From positions 6,954,001 through 7,018,000 of the forward strand of contig CP069300.1 of the NCBI GenBank assembly GCA_016839165.1: a stretch of 64,000 bases of DNA, given 5' to 3'. This document shows positions 13,342-25,120 of the stretch, piece by piece. The translations under genes were made by a program, and so were the position numbers. A model generated the notes under the pieces. It did not search any database. It had not been told where the DNA came from and saw only the letters and a program-made list of their open reading frames with translations. The first letter of the stretch is position 1. Each line of letters begins with the position of its first letter. Origin of the DNA: Bradyrhizobium sp. PSBB068 (GTDB lineage Bacteria > Pseudomonadota > Alphaproteobacteria > Rhizobiales > Xanthobacteraceae).

Positions 13342-14223
13342 TTACTTCAGCATCTCGGCGAGCGTGTGCCCAAGCCGCGCCGGCGACGGCGACACCTTGA
13401 TACCTGCCGACTCCATCGCCGCAGTCTTGGAACCGGCGTCGCCCTTGCCGCCGGAGATGATCGCACCGGCGTGGCCCATGCGACGGCCGGGAGGTGCGGT
13501 AACACCGGCGATAAAGCCGACCATCGGCTTCTTGCGGCCACGCTTGGCCTCGTCCTTGAGGAACTGGGCGGCGTCTTCCTCGGCGGAACCACCGATCTCG
13601 CCGATCATGACGATCGACTTGGTGTTCTCGTCGGCCAGGAACATCTCCAGCACGTCGATGAACTCGGTGCCCTTGACCGGGTCGCCGCCGATGCCGACCG
13701 CGGTGGTCTGGCCGAGGCCCTCCTGGGTGGTCTGGAACACCGCCTCATAGGTCAGGGTGCCGGAGCGCGACACGATACCGACCGAGCCGGGCTTGAAGAT
13801 GTTGGCCGGCATGATGCCGATCTTGCACTCACCGGCGGTCATCACGCCGGGGCAGTTCGGCCCGATCAGCCGCGACTTCGAGCCCGACAGCGAGCGCTTG
13901 ACGCGCACCATGTCGAGCACCGGAATGCCTTCGGTGATGCAGACGATCAGCGGGATCTCGGCATCGATCGCCTCGCAGATCGCATCGGCCGCGCCCGGCG
14001 GCGGGACATAGACGACGCTCGCATCGGCGCCGGTCTTCTGGCGCGCCTCGGCGACGGTATCGAACACCGGCAGGTTGAGATGGGTCGAGCCGCCTTTGCC
14101 CGGCGCCACGCCGCCGACCATCTTGGTGCCGTAAGCGATCGCCGCTTCCGAATGGAACGTGCCGTTCTTGCCGGTGAAGCCCTGGCAGATGACCTTGGTG
14201 TTCTTGTCGATCAGGATGGACAT
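13342..14223 (-). CDS. sucD: Succinyl-CoA synthetase (ADP-forming) alpha subunit
   Basis: The 293-residue subunit has an N-terminal CoA-binding Rossmann domain ([12 protein letters not shown] at 13-24) and a ligase domain. The phosphorylated His is H251 in [14 protein letters not shown]. With SucC it converts succinyl-CoA to succinate with nucleotide phosphorylation, the step after 2-oxoglutarate dehydrogenase. It lies downstream of sucC but is separated from it by the DUF1579 gene and a family-A repeat in the 94-bp gap. Confidence 0.98.
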   Translation of the reverse strand: MSILIDKNTKVICQGFTGKNGTFHSEAAIAYGTKMVGGVAPGKGGSTHLNLPVFDTVAEARQKTGADASVVYVPPPGAADAICEAIDAEIPLIVCITEGIPVLDMVRVKRSLSGSKSRLIGPNCPGVMTAGECKIGIMPANIFKPGSVGIVSRSGTLTYEAVFQTTQEGLGQTTAVGIGGDPVKGTEFIDVLEMFLADENTKSIVMIGEIGGSAEEDAAQFLKDEAKRGRKKPMVGFIAGVTAPPGRRMGHAGAIISGGKGDAGSKTAAMESAGIKVSPSPARLGHTLAEMLK

Positions 14224-14270
14224 GGTTCGAGATGCTTTCGCGAGACAGCGGTGAAGGAACTCTATGGTTT

Positions 14271-14319
14271 GAGCATGATCATATCGGAAAACCGGGGACC
14301 ACTTTTCCGGATCATGCTC
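14271..14319. repeat. Dispersed palindromic repeat, family A, between sucD and DUF1579 gene
   Basis: GAGCATGATC to GATCATGCTC with a diverged core (AAACCGGGGACC). Its right arm reaches the stop codon of the minus-strand DUF1579 gene at 14318-14320, so it lies inside the sucC-sucD transcript. Confidence 0.85.
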
Positions 14320-14796
14320 AGTGGATACGCCGGTACACGCCGGTGAGCACGTCGGCCCAGCCTTCCGCGTCAGGCGAGAATTGAATCTTCATGTTGTAGG
14401 TGTTGTCGTCGACGACCTCGTAGACGTGACGGGCATTGCCGCGCAGCGAGCCGCGCACCAGGACCAGCGACTTGCCCGCCCAGCCGCCGGAGGCGGGCGA
14501 CGGCGGGTAGTAGCCGAGCGAATCGTGCCAGAACAATTTGTAGGCCCGGTCGTCGCGGTCGTAGGTGAAGACGCCGTGGGTGGCGAAGCTTTCCTTGCCG
14601 TTGCGGGTCTGCACGCTGTCCTGGATCAGATAGAAGCCGTTGAGCGCGATGCGCGCAACGACACGCGAGGTGGCCGGACCGCCGGCGGTCCAGCGCGACG
14701 GGTAGACCATCTCGTCGCCGTTCCACTCGCCCGCGAAAACCGCGAGCTTGCGGTGTTCCTCCAGCGGTGTCGGAGCGTCGAGATGATCGGCCATCA

Positions 14797-14797
<1 letters not shown>
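14318..14797 (-). CDS. DUF1579-like family protein inserted between sucC and sucD
   Basis: The 159-residue protein has a compact beta-rich sequence with the pattern [15 protein letters not shown] near the N-terminus, GFYLIQD, and [15 protein letters not shown] in the middle. This resembles the DUF1579/lipocalin-like domain family, whose function is unknown. There is no signal peptide. The first ATG overlaps the sucC stop (TGATG, sharing one base), which implies translational coupling; a second ATG directly follows. Its location inside sucCD is unusual and suggests a link to succinyl-CoA metabolism only by context. Confidence 0.75.
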
Positions 14798-15993
<1,196 letters not shown>

Positions 15994-16153
15994 GGAACGA
16001 CGCTCCCAAACCCTCGTGCGGCGAACTTAACGTCAGCCCTGACGCTGGCATACCATATACCAATGCTCGCGCAACTACAAAATCCGCCAGAATTTCATCA
16101 CCTTGCACCCGACAGGCGATCGGAATCGCCTATCGGGCCATTGCCGATCGAGA

Positions 16154-17128
<975 letters not shown>

Positions 17129-17200
17129 TCAGTCCTTTGAACTGGTGCAGGAGGGAGGGTAGTCGGTTGCAAGGGTGGTTATCCCTTTCGAATGATCCAT

Positions 17201-17238
17201 TCAAGTCAGGGCCTGCCCGATCGCAGGCCCTGCCTTGA
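17201..17238. terminator. Strong hairpin between zapE and mdh
   Basis: TCAAG-TC-AGGGCCTGC (17201-17216) pairs with GCAGGCCCT-GC-CTTGA (17223-17238). Neither strand has a good T-run. It may end zapE transcription or form part of the mdh leader. Confidence 0.45.
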
Positions 17239-17330
17239 ATTCGATCAGGCATGCCAGCGACATCCGCCCGGAGACACGAAAAGTTGCTCCGAACCGGACC
17301 GCGCGCAAGACCAAAATCCAAGGCCGAACT

Positions 17331-18518
17331 TCAAGTCTCGACCAGGCCGGTCGACGCGCCGCTGGCCGAGGAGTCCTTCCGGCCGTGCGGCAGCGCCAGG
17401 TAGGACTCCGAACTCATCTCGATCAGGCGCGAGGACGTGCGCTTGAACTCCATCGCCTCAACGCCTTCGTCCGCAAGGTACAGCGACACCGGATCGGCCG
17501 CGGCCGAGGCCATCAGCTTCACGGCGTTGTCATAGAGCGTGTCGATCAGCGAGATGAAGCGCTTGGCGGCGTTGCGCTCGGCGTAGTCCATCACCGGAAT
17601 GTGGTCGACCAGGATCGTGTGGTAGTCGTGCGCGAGCCTCAGATAGTCCGACGCGGCAAGCGGCTTTTCGCAGAGTTCGGCAAAGCTGAAGCGCGCGACG
17701 CCGTGCGACGAGCACGGGACGTGCAGCACGCGTCCCTTGATCGCGATGTCGCGCGACTTGCACGGCGCGTTGCCGGTCATCTTGCGCCAGGCCGCATCGA
17801 GCTCGGCATCGGCTGCTTGATCCGCCGGCACCAGCCACATCTTGACGCCGAACAATTTCTCCAGCCGGAAGTCGGTGCGCGCATCGAGCCGCAGCACGTC
17901 CATGTGGTCGGAGATCTGCGCGATGAACGGCAGGAACAGCGCGCGATTGAGACCGCCCTTGTAGAGATCCTCAGGCGCGACGTTCGAGGTCGCGACCACC
18001 ACGGTGCCGAGATCGAACAGCTTGGCGAACAGCCGCCCGAGGATCATCGCATCGGCGATGTCGGTGACGTGGAATTCGTCGAAGCAGAGCAGCCAGGCTT
18101 CGTCGAAGATCGCCTGCGCGGTGAGCGCGATCACGTCGCCGTCGGCGATCTCGCCGCGCGCGATCTGCTGGCGGTAGCCGTAGATGCGCTCATGCGCCTC
18201 GGCCATGAATTCGTGGAAATGCGCGCGGCGCTTGTGCTCGACCGGGCTCTGCTGGAAGAACAGGTCCATCAGCATGGTCTTGCCGCGGCCGACCTCGCCA
18301 TGGACATAGAGGCCGCGCGGCGGCTTGTCGTCCTTGTCGCCGCCGAACAGCCGTCCGAGCAGGCTCTGCTTGCGCTGCGGCTTGTAGCTCGCGAGCCGCT
18401 CCTCCAGCGCGCCGAACGCATCGGCGGCGGCGGCCTGCGCCGGATCAGCCTCGATCGCGCCGGAGGCGACCAGGGCGTTGTAGTGTTCGAGAAAGGAACT
18501 TGGCGAGGTGGACAGCAT
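17331..18518 (-). CDS. zapE: Cell division protein ZapE (AFG1-type ATPase)
   Basis: A 395-residue P-loop ATPase with Walker A GEVGRGKT (74-81), Walker B LLCFDEFHV (143-151) and the sensor motif VVATSNVAPEDLY. This matches the AFG1/ZapE family; ZapE associates with the Z-ring during division in E. coli, and mitochondrial homologues act in protein quality control. It is upstream of mdh on the same strand, an arrangement often seen in Rhizobiales. The 208-bp gap with a hairpin argues for separate transcription units. Confidence 0.93.
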   Translation of the reverse strand: MLSTSPSSFLEHYNALVASGAIEADPAQAAAADAFGALEERLASYKPQRKQSLLGRLFGGDKDDKPPRGLYVHGEVGRGKTMLMDLFFQQSPVEHKRRAHFHEFMAEAHERIYGYRQQIARGEIADGDVIALTAQAIFDEAWLLCFDEFHVTDIADAMILGRLFAKLFDLGTVVVATSNVAPEDLYKGGLNRALFLPFIAQISDHMDVLRLDARTDFRLEKLFGVKMWLVPADQAADAELDAAWRKMTGNAPCKSRDIAIKGRVLHVPCSSHGVARFSFAELCEKPLAASDYLRLAHDYHTILVDHIPVMDYAERNAAKRFISLIDTLYDNAVKLMASAAADPVSLYLADEGVEAMEFKRTSSRLIEMSSESYLALPHGRKDSSASGASTGLVET

Positions 18519-18653
18519 GAGCCCACCTTACGGCCCTAGTGCGCGGCAAATTGCAAGCCGTGAATTGTGCCAATGGGGTATGCAAGCGAAAGCCCTTGCA
18601 TACCGGCCGGCCGCACGGGCCTCTCCGGCGTCAGGAAACGCGATCAGGAAACC

Positions 18654-19190
18654 CTACGCGCAGAGCTCGTAAGCATCCTCGACCACGTAGGGGCCGCCCC
18701 CCGTCGACGCGCGCGACGAGAACAGCACGAAGCGATCCGCCAGGAAGGTGCGGCTCGGGAAGTAGCCGCGCACGGACAGATAATCCGCGACGTCCTGGCT
18801 CGACGCATCATGCAGACGCGCGAGCGTGACATGTGGAGTGAATTTCCTGCCCTCGGGATCGAGCCCCATCCGCTGCATCATCCGCTCGAGTTCGGCCTGC
18901 AGTTCGATCAGCGGCCGGCTCGGCTCGACGGCGGCAACCACCGCGCGCGGCTTGCGTCCGCCGAAGCTCGACAGGCCCTGCAGTTTGACCTCGAACGGTT
19001 TGCGGTTCACCCGAAACAGCATCGTCGCGATCTCGTTGGCCCAGAGACCATCGATATCGCCGATGAAGCGCAGGGTGACGTGATAATTTTCGGGATCGAT
19101 CCAGCGTGCGCCGGGAAGGCCACCACGCAAGCTGGAGAGGGATTGGCCGATATCGGCCGGAATTTCCAGACCAGTGAACAGACGCGGCAT
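18654..19190 (-). CDS. thpR: RNA 2',3'-cyclic phosphodiesterase (2'-5' RNA ligase family)
   Basis: The 178-residue protein has two HxTx motifs, HVTL at 37-40 and HVTL at 120-123, which form the catalytic site of the 2H phosphoesterase superfamily. ThpR/LigT enzymes hydrolyse 2',3'-cyclic phosphate RNA ends and can ligate 2'-5' RNA in vitro. I chose the ATG at 19190 because MPRLFTGLEIP is the usual family start; the longer open frame is not supported. It lies between zapE and the arylesterase gene, all on the minus strand with gaps above 100 bp. Confidence 0.9.
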   Translation of the reverse strand: MPRLFTGLEIPADIGQSLSSLRGGLPGARWIDPENYHVTLRFIGDIDGLWANEIATMLFRVNRKPFEVKLQGLSSFGGRKPRAVVAAVEPSRPLIELQAELERMMQRMGLDPEGRKFTPHVTLARLHDASSQDVADYLSVRGYFPSRTFLADRFVLFSSRASTGGGPYVVEDAYELCA

Positions 19191-19357
19191 CGCTATAATC
19201 CTCGATGCTTGGCGCGGGTTTTGGGAGCCCGCACCCTGTAACAAGCCCGGCGACGAATCACCGATGCTTATTTGTACCCGAGATATGTGACTCTGCGAAG
19301 CACGAGGCGTTAACAGCTCGTAAACCTACGGACGCAACGCGGCGCGCTGCCTGTGTT

Positions 19358-20062
19358 TCAACTGCGTTGCCCTGATAATGCGCCGAGAAATGCCTCCACC
19401 GTAGGCAGGATATTCTTCACGACGATGTCCACACCTTCCGCGGTCGGGTGCATGCCGTCGGCCTGATTGATCTTCGGATTGGCCGCAACGCCATCGAGGA
19501 AGAACGGATAGAGCGGCACGCCGAAGGATTTCGCCAGATCCGGATAGATCGCATTGAACTTCGCCGCATACTCGCTGCCATAGTTCGGTGGCGCCAGCAT
19601 GCCGCACAAGAGCACCGCGATCTTGCGCGCCTGCAACTTTGTGATGATGTCGGACAGCGCGGCGCGCGTCACCGCGGGATCGATGCCGCGCAAGGCGTCG
19701 TTGGCGCCGAGCTCGACGATCACGGCATCGGTTCCATCGGCCACCGACCAATCGAGCCGCTCGCGGCCGCCCGAGGCGGTATCGCCGGACACCCCGGCAT
19801 TGGTCATCTCGACCTTTATCCCCTTGGCTTCCAAGGCTTTTTGTAGTCGGACCGGAAATGCCGCCTGGGCCGGAAGGCCGTAACCGGCGCTCAGGGAATC
19901 GCCCAGAACCACCATTTTGATCGGTCTCACCGGACCTTTCCCCTGGTCTTGCGTCTGCGCGCTCGCCGCCGTCATCAAGCCCATAAGCAACACGAGTATG
20001 TGCACGAAGATTCGCAACCGGGCCTCGACCGCAGCGGCGGAAGTGCCATATGACCGAACCAT
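19358..20062 (-). CDS. tesA: Arylesterase / GDSL lysophospholipase (TesA-like)
   Basis: A 234-residue secreted SGNH hydrolase with a signal peptide at about 1-36 (hydrophobic core LRIFVHILVLLMGLMTAASA). The family blocks are VVLGDSLSAGYG (nucleophile S56), GANDALRG, and DGMHPTAEG (D202, H205). It hydrolyses acyl esters in the periplasm. The start ATG at 20062 overlaps, on the other strand, the start ATG of the ABC gene at 20061 (sequence CCATGG). A further in-frame ATG at 20074 is possible. The tesA-ybbA-ybbP neighbourhood matches that of E. coli. Confidence 0.88.
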   Translation of the reverse strand: MVRSYGTSAAAVEARLRIFVHILVLLMGLMTAASAQTQDQGKGPVRPIKMVVLGDSLSAGYGLPAQAAFPVRLQKALEAKGIKVEMTNAGVSGDTASGGRERLDWSVADGTDAVIVELGANDALRGIDPAVTRAALSDIITKLQARKIAVLLCGMLAPPNYGSEYAAKFNAIYPDLAKSFGVPLYPFFLDGVAANPKINQADGMHPTAEGVDIVVKNILPTVEAFLGALSGQRS

Positions 20063-20780
20063 GGACAGTCTCATCGAATCCTCTTCACTGACCGACGTCG
20101 AGCCGGACACCATTGCCGTCAGGAACGTCAATCTCTCGCTCGGCACCGGCGCGGCACGGGTTCATATCCTCAAAGATATCAGCCTTCGTGTGGCAGCGGG
20201 TGAGGCCATCGGCCTGATCGGCCCGTCGGGCTCGGGCAAGTCGACCTTGCTGATGGTGATGGCGGGGCTCGAACGTCCTGACAGTGGAGAAGTGGTCGTC
20301 GACGGCACCTCGTTCAATGCCCTCGACGAAGATGCGCTGGCACGCTTCCGCGGCCGCCAGGTCGGCATCGTCTTCCAGTCGTTCCACCTGATCCCGACCA
20401 TGACCGCGCTGGAGAACGTCGCGGTGCCGCTCGAACTCGCCGGCAATCCGGATGCCGCCGCGCGCGCTGCGCAGGAGCTGCAATCGGTCGGGCTCGGCGA
20501 ACGGCTGCATCACTATCCGACGCAGCTCTCCGGCGGCGAGCAGCAGCGCGTCGCGATCGCACGCGCGCTTGCGCCCGATCCCACGATCCTGGTCGCCGAC
20601 GAGCCGACCGGAAATCTCGACGAAACGACCGGCAAGCAGATCGTCGATTTGCTGTTCACCAAGCACGCCGAGCGCGGCATGACCCTGGTGCTGGTGACGC
20701 ATGATCTCGCGCTCGCGCAGCGCTGCGACCGCGTGGTGCGGCTGCGCTCCGGCCGGATCGACGGACAATCAGCCACATGA
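20061..20780 (+). CDS. ABC transporter ATP-binding protein (YbbA/LolD-like)
   Basis: A 239-residue ATPase with Walker A GPSGSGKST (near 54-62), Q-loop, signature LSGGEQQR, Walker B ILVADEPTGNLDE and H-loop VTHD. The family is the MacB/LolD/YbbA group that energises FtsX-type permeases. Its stop overlaps the next gene's start (ATGA), so the two subunits are translationally coupled. The annotated start overlaps the divergent arylesterase start; without room for a leader, one of the two starts may lie elsewhere or the mRNA may be leaderless. Confidence 0.92.
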   Translation: MDSLIESSSLTDVEPDTIAVRNVNLSLGTGAARVHILKDISLRVAAGEAIGLIGPSGSGKSTLLMVMAGLERPDSGEVVVDGTSFNALDEDALARFRGRQVGIVFQSFHLIPTMTALENVAVPLELAGNPDAAARAAQELQSVGLGERLHHYPTQLSGGEQQRVAIARALAPDPTILVADEPTGNLDETTGKQIVDLLFTKHAERGMTLVLVTHDLALAQRCDRVVRLRSGRIDGQSAT

Positions 20781-23362
20781 GCTTTGCGTCCGAAGTCGCG
20801 GTGCAGAGCCGCGCGTCGTCGCTTGCCTTCCGTTACGCGCTGCGCGAGTTGCGCGGCGGCCTGCGCGGATTCTACGTCTTCATCGCCTGCATCGCGCTCG
20901 GCGTGATGGCGATATCAGGCGTCGGCTCGGTTGCCGCCAGCCTTGGCGACGGCCTGTCGCGCGAGGGCCGCACGCTGCTCGGCGGCGATGTCGCGTTCTC
21001 GCTCATTTCGCGCGAGGCCAAGCCCGACGAGGTGGCGTATCTGCGCACCCGCGGCGAGGTTTCGATTGCAGCCACGCTGCGCGCGATGGCCCGCAGCAGC
21101 GTCGGCAAACTGGCGCTGGTCGAGCTCAAGGCGGTCGACGGCAGATATCCGATGCTCGGCGAACTGACGCTCGAGCCGAACATGCCGGTCGCCGATCTGC
21201 TCGCCGAGCGCGACGGCGTTTTTGGCGCGGCGGCCGACTCGACCTTGCTGGCGCGGCTCGACCTGAAGCTCGGCGACCGCGTCAGCATCGGCAGCGCGAC
21301 CTACCAGATCCGCAGCGTCGTCGTGGCCGAGCCCGACAAGCTCGCCGGCGGCGTCGGCCTCGGCCCGCGCTTCCTGATCAGCGAAGCCAGCCTGCGCGCC
21401 ACCGACCTGTTGCAGCCCGGCAGCCTGGTGCGCTGGATCTACCGGGTGAAGCTGCCCGACGGCGCCAACGACGATCGCGCCACCACCGCACTGATCGACG
21501 GTGCGCGCGCCGCGGCACCGGAGGCCGGCTGGGAGGTGCGCAGCCGCAGCAACGCCTCGCCGCAGCTCGAGCGCACCATCAACCGTTTCACCCAGTTCCT
21601 GACCCTCGTTGGTCTTGCTGCGCTCTTGGTCGGTGGCGTCGGCGTCGCCAATGCGGTGAAGAGCCATATCGACCGGCGCCGCGACGTCATCGCCTCGTTC
21701 AAGGCGCTCGGCGCCACCGGGCGCGACGTCTTCACGATCTACTGCACGCAAGTGGTGGTGCTGGCGGGAATCGGCTCGGTGATCGGCCTGGTGCTCGGCG
21801 CCGCGCTACCCTTCGTCATCGTCGGCCTGTTCGGCAAGCTGCTGCCGCTGCCGGTGGTGCCTGCCCTGCATCCCGACGAACTCGCGCTCTCCTTCATCTA
21901 CGGCCAGCTCACCGCGCTGGCGTTCGGGCTGTGGCCGCTCGGCCGGGTCCATGACGTGCCGGTCGCGGCGCTGTTCCGCGAGACCGTCGCCAGCGAGTGG
22001 CACCGGCCACGCTGGAGCTATCTGGCGCTGATGGCCGTGGTGGTCGCGCTCCTGATCGGCGTCGCGATCGGGCTCGCCTATGACAAGCGGATCGCCACGG
22101 TGTTCGTCGCCGCCTCGATCGCGGTGTTCCTGCTGCTGCGCGGGATCGCCGAGATCCTGATGGCGGTGGCGCGGCGGCTGCCGCGCAGCCGCATGACCAT
22201 GCTGCGGCTCGCCATCGCCAACATCCACCGGCCGGGCGCGCTGACGCCGTCGGTGGTGTTGTCGCTGGGGCTCGGGCTCGCGGTGCTGGTCACCATCACC
22301 CAGATCGACGGCAATCTGCGCCGACAATTCCTGGCCGCGCTGCCGGAGCGGGCGCCGTCGTTCTTCTTCATCGACATCCCCTCCACCGAAGCGGGCCGCT
22401 TTGCCGCCTTCCTCGGCCAGATCGCACCGGGCTCAACCGTCGAGGACGTGCCGATGCTGCGCGGGCGCATCGTCGCCGCGCGCGGCGTCAAGGCCGACCA
22501 GCTCAAGCCGTCGGTCGATTCCGAGTGGGTGCTGCAGAGCGACCGCGGCCTGACCTATACCGGCGAAATTCCCAAGGGCTCGAAGATCGTCGAGGGCGAA
22601 TGGTGGGGCCCGGACTACAGCGGGCCTCCGCTGGTCTCGATGGAGAAGAAGATCGCCGACGGCCTGGGCCTGAAGATCGGCGACGAGATCGTGGTCAACG
22701 TGCTCGGCCGCGACGTTCCGGCGAAGATCGCCAATCTGCGCAACATCGACTGGCAGGGCCTCGGCATCAATTTCGTGCTGGTGTTCTCGCCGAACGCCTT
22801 CAAGGGCGCGCCGCACAGCCACGTCGCGACCCTGACGGAGCCGCATGCGAGCTCGACCCAAGCGAGCTCGACCGACGACGCACGCATCATCAAGCAGGTC
22901 GCCGACACGTTCCCGATGGTCACCAGCGTCCGGGTCCGCGAGGCGCTGGAGACGGTCGGCAGCGTCGTCAGCAACCTGGTGCTGGCGATCCGCGGCGCCA
23001 GTGCCGTGACGCTGATCTCGGCGATCCTGGTGCTGGGCGGCGCGCTCGCCGCCGGGCACCGCCACCGCGTCTATGACGCCGTGATCCTCAAGACGCTCGG
23101 CGCCACCCGGGTGCGGCTGCTCGGCGCCTACGCGCTGGAGTATCTGATGATCGGTTTTGCAACCGCGATTTTTGGGGTGATCGCCGGCTCGGTCGCGGCC
23201 TGGCTGATCGTGACGCGGCTGATGACGCTGAGTTTCATCTGGCAGGCCGGCAGTGCCGCCGCGGTCGTGGTCGCCGCGCTGGTCGTCACGGTCGGCCTGG
23301 GGCTGGCCGGCACGCTGCTCGCGCTGAACCAGAAGCCCGCCTCGGTGTTGCGGAATTTGTGA
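20777..23362 (+). CDS. ABC transporter permease, FtsX family (YbbP-like)
   Basis: The 861-residue integral membrane protein has an N-terminal membrane segment (about 25-48), a periplasmic MacB-like core and a first FtsX block with membrane segments at about 270-400. Further segments lie at about 415-460, followed by a second periplasmic region and a second FtsX block in the last 150 residues ending GTLLALNQKPASVLRNL. This duplicated layout is typical of YbbP. The partner ATPase overlaps by four bases. It probably exports or extracts a hydrophobic or lipoprotein substrate, perhaps linked to the neighbouring esterase; the substrate is not known. Confidence 0.92.
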   Translation: MSFASEVAVQSRASSLAFRYALRELRGGLRGFYVFIACIALGVMAISGVGSVAASLGDGLSREGRTLLGGDVAFSLISREAKPDEVAYLRTRGEVSIAATLRAMARSSVGKLALVELKAVDGRYPMLGELTLEPNMPVADLLAERDGVFGAAADSTLLARLDLKLGDRVSIGSATYQIRSVVVAEPDKLAGGVGLGPRFLISEASLRATDLLQPGSLVRWIYRVKLPDGANDDRATTALIDGARAAAPEAGWEVRSRSNASPQLERTINRFTQFLTLVGLAALLVGGVGVANAVKSHIDRRRDVIASFKALGATGRDVFTIYCTQVVVLAGIGSVIGLVLGAALPFVIVGLFGKLLPLPVVPALHPDELALSFIYGQLTALAFGLWPLGRVHDVPVAALFRETVASEWHRPRWSYLALMAVVVALLIGVAIGLAYDKRIATVFVAASIAVFLLLRGIAEILMAVARRLPRSRMTMLRLAIANIHRPGALTPSVVLSLGLGLAVLVTITQIDGNLRRQFLAALPERAPSFFFIDIPSTEAGRFAAFLGQIAPGSTVEDVPMLRGRIVAARGVKADQLKPSVDSEWVLQSDRGLTYTGEIPKGSKIVEGEWWGPDYSGPPLVSMEKKIADGLGLKIGDEIVVNVLGRDVPAKIANLRNIDWQGLGINFVLVFSPNAFKGAPHSHVATLTEPHASSTQASSTDDARIIKQVADTFPMVTSVRVREALETVGSVVSNLVLAIRGASAVTLISAILVLGGALAAGHRHRVYDAVILKTLGATRVRLLGAYALEYLMIGFATAIFGVIAGSVAAWLIVTRLMTLSFIWQAGSAAAVVVAALVVTVGLGLAGTLLALNQKPASVLRNL

Positions 23363-23596
23363 CAATTTGTAGCGGTGGCGGCGCCGTTTTGCCTAATAAT
23401 GCTAGGCCAGAGCGACATTCAGCCGCGCGTGGAAGCTTGCCTCGGATGTGTTAATTTCCCACATATCAATCGGGTCGGATGGCCGGTTTGAATGACACGG
23501 AATTAATGCTCCGCAAACCGCACCATCTGAGTTAGATTTACGACCGGCGCCGCAAATCCCTTGCGCTCCACCGGGACCAACCACGGGAATTCGACC

Positions 23597-24388
23597 ATGT
23601 CGGACCTAGACCGCAATTACGCTTCTCCTTTCGGCCGGGCCGCCGGGCGCATTGACGCTGCGGCCGTCGACGCCGGTCTGCGCGCCTACATGCTGCGCAT
23701 CTACAACTACATGAGCATCGGCCTCGCCATCACCGGCCTGGCCGCGCTCGGCGTCTACATGGGCGCGGTGACGACCGACCAGTCGGCCGCCGTCGCCAAA
23801 TTCGGCAACGCCTATCTGACGCAGTTCGGCTACGCGATGTTCGTGAGCCCGCTGAAGTGGCTGTTCATCCTCGCTCCCTTGGCGATGGTGTTCGTCATCT
23901 CGGCCGGTATCAACCGCCTGCAGCCCGCGACCGCCCAGCTGCTGTTCTGGGTATTCTCGGCGCTGATGGGCCTGTCGCTGTCGTCGATCTTCCTGGTGTA
24001 CACGCACACCTCGATCGTGCGCGTGTTCTTCATCACCGCGGCGACGTTCGGTGCGCTTAGCCTCTACGGCTACACCACCAAGCGTGACATGAGCGGCATG
24101 GGCTCGTTCCTGTTCATGGGCCTGATCGGCATCATCATCGCGAGCCTGGTCAACCTGTTCCTGGCGAGCTCGGCGCTGCAGTTCATCGTCTCGGTGGTCG
24201 GCGTGCTGGTGTTCGCGGGCCTCACCGCCTGGGACACCCAGCGGCTGAAGAACGACTACATCTACGGCTACGCCTCGCAGGGTGGCGTGATGGCGGAGCG
24301 TGCGGCAATTACGGGTGCGCTGTCGCTCTACCTGAACTTCATCAACCTGTTCACGCTGCTGCTGCAGCTGCTCGGCCAGCGCGACTAA
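23597..24388 (+). CDS. Bax inhibitor-1/YccA family inner-membrane protein
   Basis: The 263-residue protein has seven predicted membrane segments. The BI-1 motifs are NYMSIGLAITGLAALGVYMGA near the N-terminus, LMGLSLSSIFLVYT, and the C-terminal LTAWDTQRLKNDYIYG. BI-1 proteins are cation-leak or stress-related membrane proteins; YccA modulates FtsH. The ATG at 23597 gives the family start MSDLDRNYA; an upstream open extension has no ribosome site. Monocistronic, ended by an intrinsic terminator. Confidence 0.92.
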   Translation: MSDLDRNYASPFGRAAGRIDAAAVDAGLRAYMLRIYNYMSIGLAITGLAALGVYMGAVTTDQSAAVAKFGNAYLTQFGYAMFVSPLKWLFILAPLAMVFVISAGINRLQPATAQLLFWVFSALMGLSLSSIFLVYTHTSIVRVFFITAATFGALSLYGYTTKRDMSGMGSFLFMGLIGIIIASLVNLFLASSALQFIVSVVGVLVFAGLTAWDTQRLKNDYIYGYASQGGVMAERAAITGALSLYLNFINLFTLLLQLLGQRD

Positions 24389-24414
24389 GCGCCTCGAGCG
24401 AACCGATCGATCCA

Positions 24415-24446
24415 AGCCCCGGCCTCACCGCCGGGGCTTTTGTTTT
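24415..24446 (+). terminator. Intrinsic terminator of the BI-1 gene
   Basis: AGCCCCGGC (24415-24423), loop CTCACC, GCCGGGGCT (24430-24438), then TTTTGTTTT. It ends 39 bases before the 3' end of the convergent DUF2794 gene. Confidence 0.9.
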
Positions 24447-24486
24447 GCGCAACTGAAAACACGGCTGCGAAGCCGGCCGGCGCGGC

Positions 24487-24858
24487 TTACACCAGCGACA
24501 GCTTGCGATCGATGACGAGCAGCACCCGCTCGAGTTCGTGGCCACGGCGCAGGATCAGGCCGGTCGGCGAAATCACGCTGTACATGCCCTGCTTGCGCGC
24601 CAGCCGGGGATCCTTCTCGATCCGGTAGATCGGCATCTCGGACGCCCGCCGGAACACCGAGAACACGGCGCGGTCCTTCAGGAAGTCGATCGCATAATCG
24701 CGCCACTCGCCATCGGCGACCATGCGGCCGTAGAGATTGAGAATGCGGTTGAGTTCAAGTCGATTGAATGTCACGCGGTTGGCTTGGGGGATCGCTGCGG
24801 CGGGGCGCGCCGCGGCGCGACTCCCGCTCGGATCGGTGTCCTCCGAGATCAAACTCAT
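24487..24858 (-). CDS. DUF2794 family protein
   Basis: The 123-residue soluble protein has a variable N-terminus and a conserved core: VTFNRLELNRILNLYGRMVADGEWRDYAIDF, FRRASEMPIYRIEK, and a Lys/Leu-rich end (ERVLLVIDRKLSLV). This matches DUF2794, which is widespread in alphaproteobacteria and has no assigned function. The start ATG at 24858 is preceded by AAGGAGGCGCTCG, a strong ribosome site; the longer open frame upstream is rejected. Confidence 0.88.
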   Translation of the reverse strand: MSLISEDTDPSGSRAAARPAAAIPQANRVTFNRLELNRILNLYGRMVADGEWRDYAIDFLKDRAVFSVFRRASEMPIYRIEKDPRLARKQGMYSVISPTGLILRRGHELERVLLVIDRKLSLV

Positions 24859-25109
24859 CGAGCGCCTCCTTGTCATCCCGGTGACGATCGGGTTCCGAAG
24901 GCCGGTGCCCCCAACTTCGGGATCGTCACGAGAGTGACATGATTGCGCTAAGCGCCGGGGCCCGCAAGGGCCCATTCGCAACGCAACCAGGCCTTAACCA
25001 CGGTCAGGCGCGACGGATTGTCCCGAAAACCGAAGAGTCACGGGAACGTTAGCAGAATCATATTGCTGCCCCACTTCCGCCCATCGCCTGCCCCGCTGCC
25101 CTGCAAAAA

Positions 25110-25115
25110 GATAAT
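25110..25115 (+). promoter_or_regulatory. Candidate -10 box of the small RNA
   Basis: GATAAT matches TATAAT at five of six positions and places the start about 25121-25122, exactly at the 5' end of the long-range stem. No good -35 box is visible at 16-18 bp upstream (GCCTGC/CTGCCC), so this is tentative. Confidence 0.4.
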
Positions 25116-25120
25116 CCTGC

